A stretch of 64,000 nt of DNA, from NCBI GenBank assembly GCA_027972325.1, contig JAPMOS010000004.1:310001-374000 (forward strand), read 5' to 3'. Within the stretch, counting starts at the first letter, position 1. Each line of letters opens with the position of its first letter. Source of the stretch: Paratrimastix pyriformis. Taxonomy: Eukaryota > Preaxostyla > Paratrimastigidae. A program made the translations under genes and the position numbers. Below, piece by piece: positions 1 to 12,217 of the stretch. A model generated the notes under the pieces. The model did not search any database. It was not told the origin of the DNA and saw only the letters and a program-made list of their open reading frames with translations.

Positions 1-724
1 TGGGCCTGGGCGGCCAGCGGGCAGGCCGTGTTGTACAGCAGCCTGGCAGCCAGCAGGCACAGGCGGGCAGCCCGGATGGGCACGGCATGCTGCACCGTGG
101 GAGGAGCCGGGCGGAGGCGGGCGGGCAAGGGTATTGTGAGCAGACAGGCCAGCCGCACACATGAACGGGGGAAGAGTTTGGTGGAGGGGGGGGGGACCTC
201 GGCTGCCGTGGCCAGCTGGCCCATGGCCTCGAGGCGCGTCTGGACGGCCTGGGAGGGGTCCAGGCCCTCTTTGACGAAGCTGGCGATGGCCTGGCCCTGG
301 GCCAGCCGGGCCACGGCCGCCCAGTGGGCGAACCGGTCGGTCGGGATGTGCCCCATCAGCAGGGCCAGCCGCTTGCGGGCGGGGGCCTCGCCGGGGCCCC
401 GCTGGGCGGCGCTCTCGAAGGCGGCCAGCTGCAGGGCGTCCTGGGCGAGCCCCGGGCCGACGTTCTCGGGGGCCGGGGCCGGGGCCGGCAGGGGGGCCTG
501 GGCGTCGGGGACCTGCTTGGCGCACTGCAGGGCCGCCCGGGGCTGCCCGTGGCGGAGGGCCAGCTCGGCCAGGGACGCCCAGACCTCGGGCGCCTCGCAG
601 GCCGTGGCTAGTTCCACCGCCCGGCTCACCAGGGGGGCGGCCGTCTCGGGGGTCAGCCTGCAGCGTCGCCACAGAAACCACACGTCGATGAAGACCGGCC
701 GACCGGGTGGTGGTGGTGGTGGTT

Positions 725-758
<34 letters not shown>

Positions 759-3700
759 CGAGCAGACCCCGGCAGCTCGAGCAGCTCCAGGATCATGTAC
801 GCTCCCAGCTGGGCGCAGGGCGCCTGCACCTCGGGGGGCATCTCGCTGCCGGCCTCAGCCCCTGCGGCCGCGGCCCCGGCGGCGGCCGGCTGCTTGCCGC
901 CCTTCGCGGCAGCCACGGCCGGGCCTCCCGTGGCTGGGGCGGCGCCTTTGCTGCTGCCGCTACTGCCGGGGACGGCCGGCTCGGGGCCGGCGGCGGCCTC
1001 GCCCCACTGGGCGGCCACGGTGCGCCTGATGCGGGCCATCCGGGCCCGAGAGGCGGCCAGGTCGCGCAGGGTGCCCAACTGGGTGGGGGCGAAGGCCCAG
1101 GGCCAGGTGACGGCCATCCGGTGGCAGTGGGCGAGCACCGCATCGGCCACGGAGAGTCCCTCGGCCAGCAGGGCCCCCGGGGGCAGCCGGCCTGCCGCCT
1201 GCCATTCGCCGCCCGCCGGGGCCGACGAGGCCGCCCCGGCCGGGTTGGTGGGGGCCGGACCCTCGGGGGCCCCGAAGCGGGCCGGGTCCCCGTCGGGCGG
1301 GCCGATGGGGTCAGCCTCGGTCAGCTCGGCGTCGGCCACCTCGGGGGCCTGGTCGGGGGGGCCCTCGGCCAGGGTGGCGCACATTTTGCGGAAGACCTCC
1401 AGGTGGGGCCGGGCCAGCTGGGCATCCGTCAGCCGGCCCGCGTCGCCCTCCTCATCGTCGCCTTCGGCCCCTTGTGGGCCGGCGGCTCCCGTGGCGGCCC
1501 GGCTGGGGGTCGCCGTGGCTACCGAGCCGCGCCCCGTCCGGGCCGTCATGCCCAGGCTCGCTTGGCTCCCTGGCGGTGGCAAGAGGGGCGGGGCGGGGGG
1601 GGGGGGGGGGGGGGAGTGGAGGCCGCAGGGGGTGGTGGGGGAAGGAGACAGTCCGGGAGGTGTCTGGGGTGGTGTCGACCTGCCGAGGGAGGCGGGGCGG
1701 GGCGGTGGGTGCGGGGGGCATGATATGATGTGGCCGGCGGGCGGGCAGGGGCGGGGAGCGGACCCATCAGGGAGGGCGCGCCGGGCCCCTCCTCGTCGGG
1801 CTGGTCCTCGTCGCCCTCGGCGGCCCCGCCCTGGCGGCCTCCTGCATGCAGATTGCCAGGGCCCGCGGGTGGGTCCGCTCGAAGAAGGCCGCCTGCAGGG
1901 CCACAGCCCCTCGGCGGCCCGCACCAGCAGCCCGGTCCGCTCGGGGGTGTTCGGGTCGGGCCCCCACGGGAAGAGTTCCCCGCCCTTGCTGCTGCCGCTG
2001 CCGCGCCGGGGGGATGGGGGGAGAGCAGAGGGGAGGGGAGGGGAGGAGGGCAGAGGGGAAGACGAAGTGAGGAAGGGCAGCGGTGTGGGTGGGTGGGTGC
2101 GTGCTGTGGCCATGTGGGGCCGCACTTGGGATGGGAGATGGGGGGGGGGGGGGGGGGGGGGCGAGGCCGACCTTCCCCCGGCGCTCGGGGCCTCCTTGGC
2201 CGCGCCGCCCTTGGGCGATGGGGGCCGCTTGCCGGCTGGGGTCTTCTCGGCGGGGCCGCCCGGGGCCCCCGGGGGGAAGCGCTGCGCGAAGGCCTGGGCG
2301 GCCTGCTGGGCGGGGCGCACCAGGATCGCCTGCAGCCCCTCGCAGGCCACCCGCAGGGCATCCGCCAAGGGCGCGTAGCTGTGCCCCTGCGCAGGCGGTC
2401 GGGGGCCACCCCGAGGAGGATGGGAGGCGGGGGGGCGGCATGAGCGGTGAGGGTCCGCTGGTTGAGCGATGGCGGTGCTGGCGGTGCTGGCGGTGCCGGT
2501 GCGGACCATGCGCAGGTCGCGTGAGTAGTTGAGGATGAGGGTGGCGCCCTGGGCGACGATCCACTCGCAGCCCTCGCCCAGCTCGGCCGCCAGCCGGATG
2601 CCCGAGATGAAGGGCCCCATGGCCTCTGCGGCAACAGCAGCCCCCGCCCCGACCGAGAGGAGGAGTGGAAGACGCGGGTCAGACGAGGAACCGGCGGTCG
2701 AAAGTGGATGGTGGCAAAGACGTGCGCGCGATCGGCGGCGGCGGCGGGGAGGGGCCAACGGTGCGCAGCAGCAGCCGACCGATGGGGTGCCCCTGGGCCA
2801 CGAAGGTCTCCCCCCGGGTGAGCCAGGCCTCGGCCTGCAGGACCACAAGGTCCCTGGCAGCTCCCTCGGGCCTCCTGCCATCATCCACACGCCATGCCAT
2901 CGCCGCCACCGCCACCCCCACCGCCCCACCCCCACCACGGATGGAACGGCCCCATGTGAGAAGAGACCCATCTGCCGGCAGCAGCACCGCCCCGGGATGA
3001 GCGGCGGCAATGCGAAATGGGCCGGGCCGAATGATGTGGCTGGGTGGTGGGGCGGGCTGGGCGGGGGCCGGACAACTTCTGGGCGAGGACCACGTCACAT
3101 GCGCGCTGTGTGGGCTCCACCAGGCGCCCCTTCCAGGCCACCTTCATGACGGCCCCCCAGAGGGCCGCGCAGCCGGCGGGCACCTGCCCCTTCTTGGCCT
3201 CGACCCGCTCCAGGGTGGCGCACGTCTGCACCACCCGCCATGGGGCGCGATGATGATCGCAGTCGGCCAGCAGCCACCCGCCGTAGGCCGAGTCGGCTCT
3301 GGGGCTAGGCGGCACCAGGGTGGGGAGGGGATGACGGGGGCGGACCTGGTCCACGAGGGCGGCCAGGACGAGGGGGTCCTTGGTGGCCCGGGCCCGGGCC
3401 AGCAGCAGGACGGCCTGCTCCTCGGGGCGCTCGGGGGCCCGGTGGATGTCGGTCCGCAGGGCCACCTCCGTCAGCAGCGGCTCCAGCAGCCGGTCGAAGG
3501 CCCGCCCCCCGTAGCGCCCCTCGGCGGCCCCCGTGGCCGTGTAGTCCAGCCCGTAGGCCTCGGTCACGTTGGTCAGAGCCTGGCGGCGGCGGCGGCGGCG
3601 GCGGCGGATGGGCGGGTGATGAGCCGAGGGGCCCCCCGATGGGCGGCAGGGGGGCGTCGGCGTGTGGGAGGGAGGGTGGCGGTGCGGACGGTCTTGAGGA

Positions 3701-6700
3701 AGTCGGCCTCGACGTCGCACCGGGCGGCCTCGTGGAGGAGCAGCGCGTGCAGCTCGTGGTGCAGCGAGCCCACCCGCTCCAGGGCCGCCACGGCCGCCTG
3801 CAGGGCGTGGTGCACGTGCTGCCGCAGGTTGGGCTGCACCCCAGCCGCACAGCCACGCCACCCCCCCCGTCGAACAGACAGACATGAAACATGAGACATG
3901 AGAGAGCAACCAGGGGGGGGGGGGGGGGCAGACCTGCAGAAGGGGCAGGGCCGTGTTGAAGATGAGTGTGCAGCCCTCCTCGACCAGCGCCGGTGCCAGC
4001 GGCCTGCGGGACGGGGGCGGGCGCCGGACCACACCACCACCACATCAAGAACCAGCACAACAACCACTGTTCAGCGATCCACCCCCTCGCACCAGAGCAG
4101 GATGGAAAGGTGGAAGGGTGGAAGGGTGGAAGGGTGGAAGGGGGGGGGGCACAGACCCTGTGCGGAGGGCGCTCTCGAGGGCCCCCTCGAGCTTGCGGAG
4201 GGCGGCCTTGCGGGTGTCCACCATGGGCCGGGTGAGCCGCTCGGCGCTGTCCCCCAGCCGGCGCACCAACAGGGTCGCCTGGACGTACTCGGCCCCCACC
4301 CGGGCGCTCAGGGGCGCCTTCGAGCCGGCGATGCTGCACACGAACCGATCCGCCGCAATGGCATCCCTCGATGGTGATGACGGGCCCCAGGGGCGGGGAG
4401 GAGGAGGAGGAGGAGGAGGGCGGGGCGGGGCGGGCAAGGGCGGGGGACGGGTGGGGGACGGGCAGGGGCGGACATGCGGGCGAGGGCCTGGGCCAGGTCG
4501 ACCAGGCCGCACCACTGGGCCACCCGGCACACGCCCGCCACCACGTCCCACCCGCAGCGGGGCGCCTCAACCACAGCAACGGGCCCCGACGGCGCCGCTG
4601 CTGCTGCCACGGGTGCTGAGGCCCCGGCTGCGCACCCTCCCCCAGATCACGAGGGACGGAGGATCGGAAATGATGAGGGGAGACCCGTGAAGGCGGGGAG
4701 GGCCGGTGACGGAGGGGGAGCGGCGTGCCGGCGGACCGGCGGGGGTTGGGCTCGCCTCGGGTCGGCTCTTGCCCGCCGAGGGGGGCCTGCCACCGCCGGG
4801 TTTTGGCGGCTTTGCGCCGGCCGATCCGGGCGAGGCGGCGGGGGCCGCAGTGGGGGCGGCGGCCGGGGCGGGGGGTGGGGCCAGCCGCTCGCGGTCCCGC
4901 TCCTGCTCGAGCCGCTCCATCCCCTGCCAGCAGCCCACCCCACAGATGAACCGTCAGAGGAGGCGGTGCACATGCGGCGTGGCCCTGGGTGCTACGCACG
5001 CCCCCTTCGTACGTCCGCGCCGCTCTCCCCCCCTCCACACACCCCGTCCATCCCTGCCCTGCCCCGAGACGCACGGCTGCCGATGCCGGGTGTGTCCAAC
5101 CCACAGGCCGCCCCAGGCGGACCTGCTGGGCGGCCATGAGGGTGGCCCGGTAGAGCGGGGTCAGGGCGGCGAACAGGGGGCGTGGGGCCGCCGGGTCTGG
5201 GGCCGCCACCGGGTTGGGGGCCGGCAGGGGCAGCCCGGCCGCCTCGAGGGGGAACCCGGCCAGGGCCAGGATCTCCCGCAGCTCGCCCTCGACCTCCCCC
5301 AGGGCCGCGCTGAAAGTGGGGCCTGCCGTCCCCGCGGCCGCTGCGGCCGCTGCAGCGGCAGCTGTGGGCCCCTTGCCGGAGGCGGGGGCCGGGGTCGGGG
5401 CGGCGGATCCGGGGAGGGGAGGGAGGGCCGCCCAGGGCGAGGCGGCCCCGAAGCGGAGGCGGCCCGAGGCCACCCGCTGCAGGTGGAGGGCGGCCCGCTG
5501 GCGACCGTCAATGGCCGCGGATGACGCTGCTGCCGAGGCGGAGGCTTTGGCGGGGGCTGTCAGAAGAGGGGGGGGGGAGGGGGAGGGGGCGTCGTTAGGC
5601 CAACCAATCCCTTGAGTGGTGGTGGGGTGCGCGGGCCTTTTCCGGTCGCGGGTGCGCCGGCCGGATTGAGGGCGTCCGCGATGGGCCCCATGTCGGGGAT
5701 CTCGGCCCCCGCAGGCCCCGCCAGGACGTCCACTCGCACCTGGACATGGTATGAGGGCAGCACCGGGGGGAGTGTGTGAGGGGCAATGCCGGCCAGGGCG
5801 TGTGGTGGGGGACCTGGAGGGCGCGCGAGGAGGTCAGCGCGAGGACGCTCTCACCCAGGTCGGCCACCCCCGTGATGGCGGGGCCGGCCGCGGGCCGTTT
5901 GGCGGCGTCGCCGGGGATTGGCGACGGAGCCGCCGGTTTCGACGGGGCCGCAGCTGCGCGCCCAGAATGGAAAGCGAAGAAGAAAAAGAAAAGAAGAAGA
6001 AGAAGAAGAAGAAGAAGAAGAAGAAGAAGAAGAAGAAGAAGAAGAAGAAGAAGAGGGAATGGCGCGTCAACTGTCGGCTCCGCAGCCCCAGTCACAACTC
6101 GTTCCGCCCCCCCCACCGGAACTCCAGTGAGAATAGACCCTTGGTTGCCGGCTTGGCAGGGGCCTTGCCAGCGGGGGAGGGGGCCTGCTGGGGGGCTGCC
6201 GGGGCAGCTGCTGCGGGGGCGGCGGCGGCGATGGCTGCCTGGAGGCGCTGCTGCTCGTACCGAACGGCCAGCTGGGCGGCCTGCTGGGCCATCCGGGTGG
6301 CGTCCTCGGGCCGGCCGGCCTCGAAATAGGCCCGGGAAAGCTCCCTGGGTATGTGAGTGGGCGGCGGATCGTGGGAATGGGGATCAGTGAGACGGTGATG
6401 ACACACGAGATAAGGCTGACTGCTGGCTCTGAGGGGGGAGGACGGGGGCGAGCCTAGGGGGACGGGGCGAGCGTGATGCGGACATCATGACCTCGGCACG
6501 CCAGGGCATGCCGCCTTGCATGTTGGTGGGGGCGCCCGGGCCGCCCTGGATGGGCACCGGGAAGGGGTCGTGGCCGCGGGTCATCGGGTCGGGGGGCGGC
6601 GGCGGTGGGGCCGCAGTCGGGTCCACCTCGGCATCGGGCAGCCCCTGGAGGGCCTTCTCGGTCTGCTCGAGGGGGCCCACCAGGACCTGCCGATGGCCGG

Positions 6701-7272
6701 CCCGCATGAGGGGCCGAGCGGCCCGCATTAGGTGGAAGGAGGCATTCGAGACCAGGAAGGCGTACCTACCCCCGGAGAGGCCCGCGATGAACCCCTGAAG
6801 AAGTGAGGCCACAGAACACAGACCGTGGCCCTTTCTCCAGTGCGATCGTCAGGCCCTTGATGATCTCGGTCGTCCCGTCCACCACGCGGGCCGTCTGAGC
6901 CTGGGAAGAGGAGGATGTGAGGGGGGAGGCGGGAGGGGGACCGCAGACTTTGCCTTTCAGGAGCTGGCCCTCCATCGATATAATCTCCCCCAACGCGAAG
7001 TGCGCGCGCGCCAGGTACTGGTCTCGAGGAGGAGAGGGCAGGGCATGGATGTAGCGTTCCAGCGATTCCTTGGCCACATCGGTACATCCCAACTAGAGGG
7101 AGGGGCGAGCATGGTCAGGCCGGGAACATCCCACCCAGACCTTCCACGCAGTTTCACCAAAGAGGACAAAGAGCTGGAGTGGAAATTCTCCTTCGCGAAA
7201 TCGAAATTTGGAAAAAGTTTCGGCAGCGTTTTTGTCAGTTAAATCATTGAGCAGCTGCATGTACCCTTCCAT
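1..7272 (-). CDS. CFAP46: CFAP46 (FAP46/TTC40), ciliary central-apparatus protein, 5' part
   Basis: Many short exons on the minus strand match the N-terminal TPR-rich part of CFAP46, a scaffold of the C1d projection of the axonemal central pair. The start ATG is at 7272-7270 and the first exon reads MEGYMQLLNDLTDK. Exon 2 begins LGCTDVAKESLERY at the position of the vertebrate 'LGCVDISEDCIQMYF' motif. Later exons give YAFLVSNASFHLMRAARP, PWRAEVMMELSRAYFEAG and further helical repeats, matching the family order. The introns that can be placed start GTCTG or GTCCG; one of them (about 58 nt) separates EKGPR from YAFLV. Several introns hold long poly-G on the plus strand (poly-C sense) and one holds a GAA/CTT microsatellite. 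The family is about 2,700 residues, so the 3' portion lies beyond base 1. Exact exon ends were not resolved throughout. Confidence 0.85.
726..758 (-). repeat. 33-nt poly-G/poly-C run in a CFAP46 intron
   Basis: A 33-base uninterrupted G run on the plus strand, which is C on the sense strand of CFAP46. Similar runs occur in the same gene at 1595-1614, 2140-2161 and 3913-3928. They fall between exons, close to where the 3' splice-site pyrimidine tract would be. Confidence 0.9.
5978..6054 (-). repeat. (GAA)n microsatellite in a CFAP46 intron
   Basis: About 75 bp of GAA/AAG triplets on the plus strand, giving a CTT-rich pyrimidine tract on the sense strand of CFAP46. It lies between recognisable coding blocks and creates spurious Lys/Glu/Arg-only frames. 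It is best read as intron sequence. Confidence 0.85.
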
Positions 7273-7372
7273 CGTGACGGGAGGAGGGACAATGGAGCTG
7301 GGACGATTTTCAAAACGGGTACGAGTTTATGTGGCCACAGGGGACTGCAGACCGAGGCTGTTTTCAGTCGCC
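7273..7372. promoter_or_regulatory. 100-bp divergent promoter between CFAP46 and CEP19-like
   Basis: Exactly 100 bp separate the two start codons. The stretch is AT-richer than either gene body and must hold both 5' UTRs and both promoters unless transcripts overlap. No TATA-like element could be assigned. Both neighbours encode cilium or basal-body proteins, which suggests co-regulation (inference). Confidence 0.6.
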
Positions 7373-9610
7373 ATGCAGCAGCCTGCGGACGATTTTCTAC
7401 CTAAACAGCTTGGTCCGACAAAATTACTCAGAAGTTCGCTTGACAAATTTGAGGATAGGTTTGAAGTATTCCCCTCCCGCCATCATCCTGGAGTATGAAG
7501 TCCCGAGCACCAAGAAGCTCCGCCGGAGGTTCATGCCCGTTCGCGAACTGAGTGAATACAGTGATGCCGAAGTTGTTGCCCAGGCCCTCGTCGAGCACCA
7601 TACCCCGTATCTGGATCCCAAGTTCATTAAGTTTGAGCAGATCGTCTCTCTCGTGTCCCAGCTCCAAGAGCATCTCGGGACTCCTGTTTCGCCTTCTCTC
7701 CCGTCCATAAAGAAAAGTCCTGCCGCCCAAACAGCTCCAACCCCATCCGCCTCAGCCGAGAAACCCAAAGAGCCCGCTCCTGCTGCGGCCGCCAGCGAGT
7801 CGCTGCGCAAGCCGGCTTTCTCCTGTCCGCCCGGTTTTCCTCATGCGGTTTTTCAGCTGACGGATCCTGTCCTCGCAGCGTTGGCTCCGATTGCCCGCCA
7901 GTCCACCCCGCCCCCACCCGCCTCCAGCCCCCTGGAGATGCCGACCAGCCCGATGGGCGACATGGGCGATGCGGGCAGCCCCATGGTTTCCCCTGCTGCC
8001 GCCTCCCGGACGAACCCACCTCCCTCTCCGCCCACCCCCTCTCCCCGGCACTCGGACACCGGGCGCCCGGCCTCCCTGCCCTCCCCCCTCTTCCCCTCCC
8101 GCCGCCTCCGCCGCCACCTCAGGCTCATCCCGCCTGCTGGGTGCCCCTGCCCTGGGCCGCCCGGCCGACCGATCCTCGTCCCTGGGGCCTCTGCCGCCCT
8201 TGGGCGGGCAGACCTCCGCCATGGAGCCCAGCAGCCCCACCCCGGCGGGCGCCACGGGGGCGCCTGGTTCGCCCCCGATGGCCGACGAGGACGACGAGGA
8301 CGACGACGACATGCTGTACAAGCACGAGCCCTCGCCCCTCCGGGCCGGCTCGCTCTTCTCGGGCATCGGCAAGGCCTCCGCCAGGACCGGCAGCAGCAGC
8401 AGCAGCCCGCCCCCGCTGGGCAGCATCGGCGGCAGCATCGGCGGCAGCATCGGCGGCAGTGGGCGCAGCGCCATCGTGGGGGCCCCCGCGCTCCCATCCA
8501 AGAGCAGCCCCACGCCCGAGAAGGACCGGGCCCCCACGGGGAGCATCTCCTCCCTGGCCGGTGCCCCCGCGCTGGGGGGCGGCAAGCCCAAGTCGTCGGC
8601 CCTGTCGCCCCGCTCGCCCCCCTCGAGCGGCGGGGACGAGGAGCGGGGCGAGGCGAGCCCCATCAGCGGCACCCTCGACCTGAACCGGGTCCCGGACCAC
8701 GAGAACCGCGCCTACAAGGCCCGCATGGAGAAGGACTTCCTCCGGAACCAGGTCAAGCCGGGCGACCCCGGCTTCCAGTACGACGTCCAGGTCGGCCTCC
8801 CTCCCTGCCCTCCTGCCCTCCTGCCCCCAGGGCGTTGGCAGAGATGCCGAGAGCGGGAGCTCACAACCGCCCCATGCCCCCCCCCCCCCCCCCCAGGTGG
8901 ACTTCTCGAAGGATGGCGGCAAGGAGCGCAGCGATTGGGACGAGGATGAGGATGCCGAGTCCCCCTCCGCGCCCCCCGCCAAGCCGCGCCAGTCCTCCCT
9001 GCCCCCGGCCGGCAGCATCGGCGGGAGCAAGGCCCCTGCCCCCTCCGGCGGGCTGGGCCGGCTGCCCCCGCTGGGGTCGCCCGCCTCCCCGCAGAGCCCG
9101 CCCCCGGCCGACCGGGAGGACCGGCTGCCCCCGCTGGGGTCGCCCCCGCTGGACCAGTCCCGGCCGGGCCACGAGGGCGACACGGGGACCCCCCTGGAGG
9201 AGGAGGCCTCCTTCGCCCCGGCCGGTGGGCGCAGGCTGGACGTGGGCTCGATCCCCACCACCACCGGCTCGGCCGCCTCCCGGGCGGGCCGGGCGGGTGA
9301 CCTGTCGGCCCTCGAGGGGCTGGGCGACTCGCCCCTGGACACGCCCCCGCCCAGCCGGCCGGCGGCCTCCCGGTTCGGGTCGTCGGCCCTGGGGGGGCGC
9401 TCCCTCGACGGGGAGGAGGAGGCCCTGGCCACCCCCCAGAAGGGCAACAGCCTGGACGCGCCCCCCTCGGGCGGGGCCCCCCTGGAGGCCCCCCTGGAGC
9501 CGCTGGACACCCTCGGGATGGATGACGACTTCGTCGACGACGACGCGGGCTTCGAGACGGGCAAGAAGCCGGGCGGCCTCGAGGAGGACCTCGAGCAGGA
9601 GAACTTCTAG
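7373..9610 (+). CDS. CEP19: CEP19-like centrosomal/ciliary protein with a long disordered insert
   Basis: Four exons are proposed: 7373-7412, 7459-7824, 8123-8790 and 8897-9610, joining in frame to 595 residues. The introns start GTCCG (46 nt), GTCCG (298 nt) and GTCGG (106 nt, with a poly-C run before the acceptor). The N-terminal block LGLKYSPPAIILEYE followed by RRRFMPVRELSEYSD is the CEP19 signature (human PPAIILIYE and RQRIMPVRNFSKFSD). The second conserved block, DLNRVPDHENRAYKARM then GDPGFQYDVQVDFSKD, matches the family C-terminus. CEP19 is normally about 165 residues; here some 270 Ser/Pro/Gly-rich residues, including an acidic DEDDEDDDD stretch, separate the two blocks and another ~220 follow. 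CEP19 recruits RABL2 to the basal body for entry of IFT trains in animals; the role here is inferred. Confidence 0.8.
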
Positions 9611-10076
9611 CCGCCCTCCTCGCTCCTCGACTGGCTTTCTCTGACTTCTCTCTCGGTGCTGCCGGTTGGAGAGGGCGCGCCGCTCCCTGGCCGCAGATCG
9701 TTTGTTGTATTGCTCTTGCTTGGGGTCGGGTTGGGCTTGAGAAAGAGAGGGTGCGGTGGGCGAGCCGTCCCTCTGTCAAGAGAATCACACCCTCCAGTTC
9801 AAACACATTCGATGATATTTTGAGGGGATGGGGATGGGAGGAGAGTGAAAAACTAGATAGCTCCGCCAATATAAGGAGAGAAGAAAAATAGGGAGCAGCA
9901 GCAGGGGCACCACTGGGTTGGCCGGGTGCGCCAGGGGCTCCGAGGAGGGGAAAAAAGAGAGAACAGAACAGAGGGCCCGAAGGCCAAGCAAGGGGGGGAA
10001 AAGAACCAAGAGAAGGAGACAGAAATGATGGTTCGATGCATCTGGGTGCACCTTTTCCCCAGGGGGCGCGCGCCGC
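9611..10076. other. Intergenic, between convergent CEP19-like and HydG
   Basis: 466 bp between the two stop codons, moderately AT-richer than the genes on either side. No conserved reading frame, RNA gene or repeat family was recognised. It must contain the 3' UTRs and poly(A) signals of two tail-to-tail genes. Confidence 0.6.
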
Positions 10077-12217
10077 TTAGAAGTAGCGGTCGCGGGCGCC
10101 GCCCTTGAGCTCCTCGAGCTTCTCGAGGAAGGCCTGGCGGCGCTTGTCACTCTTGATCTTGAGCTGCTCCCGGGCGATCAGGTCCCAGCCAAGCTGGCGG
10201 CCCTCATCGTCGGCGTAGTCGAGCAGGTACTCGGCCAGGGTCAGCAGGGCTAAGCGGCGGGAGGGACGAGACGGACGGAGGATGAGCTCTGTTGTCAAAC
10301 GAAGCGGGGAAGGACGGACCGTTGGGCTGGCAGAAGTCCTGGATGAGACCCTTCTTGGCAATGGCCATGAACTTGGCGCCCGTGCGCTGGCAGCGGTAGC
10401 AGGCCGTGCACCAGCTGGGAATGATGCCCGAGCGCATCATGTCCTTGACCACTTCCAGCATCGTCCGGGTGTCGGCAACCGTGAACTGGCTGGCCGCATC
10501 GGCGGGCCGCTCGGTCGCAGCACCGGGGGCAGCGGGGGCAGGGGCGGGCGCGGCGGGGGCAGGGGCAGCCGCCGCATCGGAGGGCTTGGCATCGTCGTCG
10601 CACCAGCGAGCGAGGTCGGGCATGGGCTCGTGGCCCATGCTTTCGATATCGCCAGTGGCCTGAGTGGCGGGGGCAGGGGCAGCCGGGGCAGCAGCGGCGG
10701 GGGCAGCCGGGGTGGCGGGGGCAGGAGAGGCAGGCGCAGCATCGGCGGCGGCGGGGGTGGCCTGAGGGGCGGCCTGGGTCCGGGGACGGCAGTGGGGGCA
10801 GCAGCACTGCTTGATGTGCTTGGTGGCGGCCAGTGGGGGCACGTTGTTGGAGATGGCCCCGACGGGAACCTCGTGGCAGGGCTTCGGACCGGCCGAGGGG
10901 TGGCCCGTCGCGGAGGCGGCCATGTGAGCGTAGCTGCCCACATCGGTGTGGGAGCCGGCCGACATCTGCGAAATACCCATCCGGATGCACTCGTGGCGCA
11001 TAGCGGGGCTCTCGCGGGTGGAGAGGATCATGCCCGTGTAGGGCACGCAGATACGGATGATGGCCACCAACTTCTTGAAGTTGGCGTCATCGACGTAGTA
11101 GGGGGGCCGCTGCGAGGCCGCAGAGCCGGCGGCAGGCTGGATGCGGGGGATGGAGATGGTGTGCGGGCCGGCCCCGTAGGTGCGGTCGAGATGCTGAGCG
11201 TGCTGCAGGATGCCCAGAACCTCATAGCGGTAATCGAAGAGGCCGTAGAGGGCGCCCAACCCGACATCGTCGCACTTGCCCATCATGGCGCGATCCATGT
11301 TCAGGATACGCCAGTTGAAGGGGGACTTGGGGCCGTACGGGTGCATGGTGCGGAAGGTCTCCCGGTGGTAGGTCTCCTGGAAGAGGGTGATGGTGCCAAC
11401 TGCGTTGGTGGCCTTGAGACGCTTCATGTCGGTGATCGAGAGGGCGGGGATTTCGACGTTAATCCGGCGGATCTCACCGTGGGGCTCCGACTTGACGCTG
11501 TGCACGGTCAGGAGGTCATCGACGAACTGTTCAAAGGAGTAGTTGGGGTGTTCGCCTGGAGGTTGGGAGAGAGAACGATGTGTTTACGTGGTGGAGGGAA
11601 CACAGACCGCAGAGCATCACAATGCGCTTATGACCGTTGCGCTGGAGGGCCTGCGCCTCGGCAACCAGTTGCTCCTTCGTGAGCGAGGTCCGATGCATAT
11701 CCAGATTGGCCCCGCGGTAAGCGCAATAGAGGCAAGACCCAGTGCACCAGTTGGAGGTGTAAAGAGGGGCGAAGAGCACGATACGATCACCATAGATGCG
11801 CTGCTTGATCTCAAGAGCGGTGGCGTACAGCTATGGGAAAAACCATGCATTGGTTCAAAAATCACAAAAAGTGACCTCAACGGACCTCGTTCATGAGCTC
11901 ATGGTTGTCGGCAGGGATGTTAAGGAGGGTGGCTGCCTCCTCAAGATCGAGAGCCTGGACGAATTCGTCCTGAGGGGCGGTCTGGGTATGCTCGAGGAGG
12001 GCATTGGAGCTACGCAGAGGAAGAAGCGACATGAATTTGGCAGCAGAAAAAAAAGAATGGCGGACCGAGCCTTCCGAAGAATCCGGCGCACCTCCTCAAG
12101 AGTGGGAGTCTGGTGCCGGTTCAGGGCGTCCCAGATCTCTTGCTCACGGATGATGTTGTCAGGGTTAGGAAGCTGAGCGGCTTGTTCGAGATCGCGTTCG
12201 GGTGACCACCACGACAT
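10077..12217 (-). CDS. hydG: [FeFe]-hydrogenase maturase HydG (radical SAM tyrosine lyase)
   Basis: HydG cleaves tyrosine to supply CO and CN- ligands for the hydrogenase H-cluster. Five exons (12217-12066, 12009-11886, 11830-11608, 11555-10320, 10249-10077) join in frame to 635 residues. Introns are 52-70 nt and start GTCCG, GTCCG, GTCTG and GTCCG. The radical-SAM motif CTGSCLYC has Cys121, Cys125 and Cys128; family blocks GEIRRINVEIP, LFQETYHRETFRTMHPYGPK and PYTGMILSTRE follow. The C-terminal cluster ligands lie in SWCTACYRC and DFCQPN (Cys549, Cys552, Cys575). Between residues ~378 and ~521 there is an Ala/Pro-rich insert absent from bacterial enzymes of about 470 residues, containing QCCCPHC (417-422 region). 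The gene is divergent to the hydrogenase it would mature. The ATG directly follows a CCACAG acceptor-like string, so an upstream exon, perhaps carrying a targeting sequence, is possible. Confidence 0.95.

Noticed and set aside
5918-6130. Poly-Glu/Lys/Arg frames
   Set aside because: Produced by the GAA microsatellite in a CFAP46 intron.
8125-9564. 479-codon minus-strand frame
   Set aside because: Antisense to CEP19-like exons 3 and 4; low-complexity and without family resemblance.
10282-11682. 466-codon plus-strand frame
   Set aside because: It is antisense to the HydG exons, whose protein is strongly conserved; the Gly/Ala/Arg-rich translation is a by-product of GC-rich third positions.
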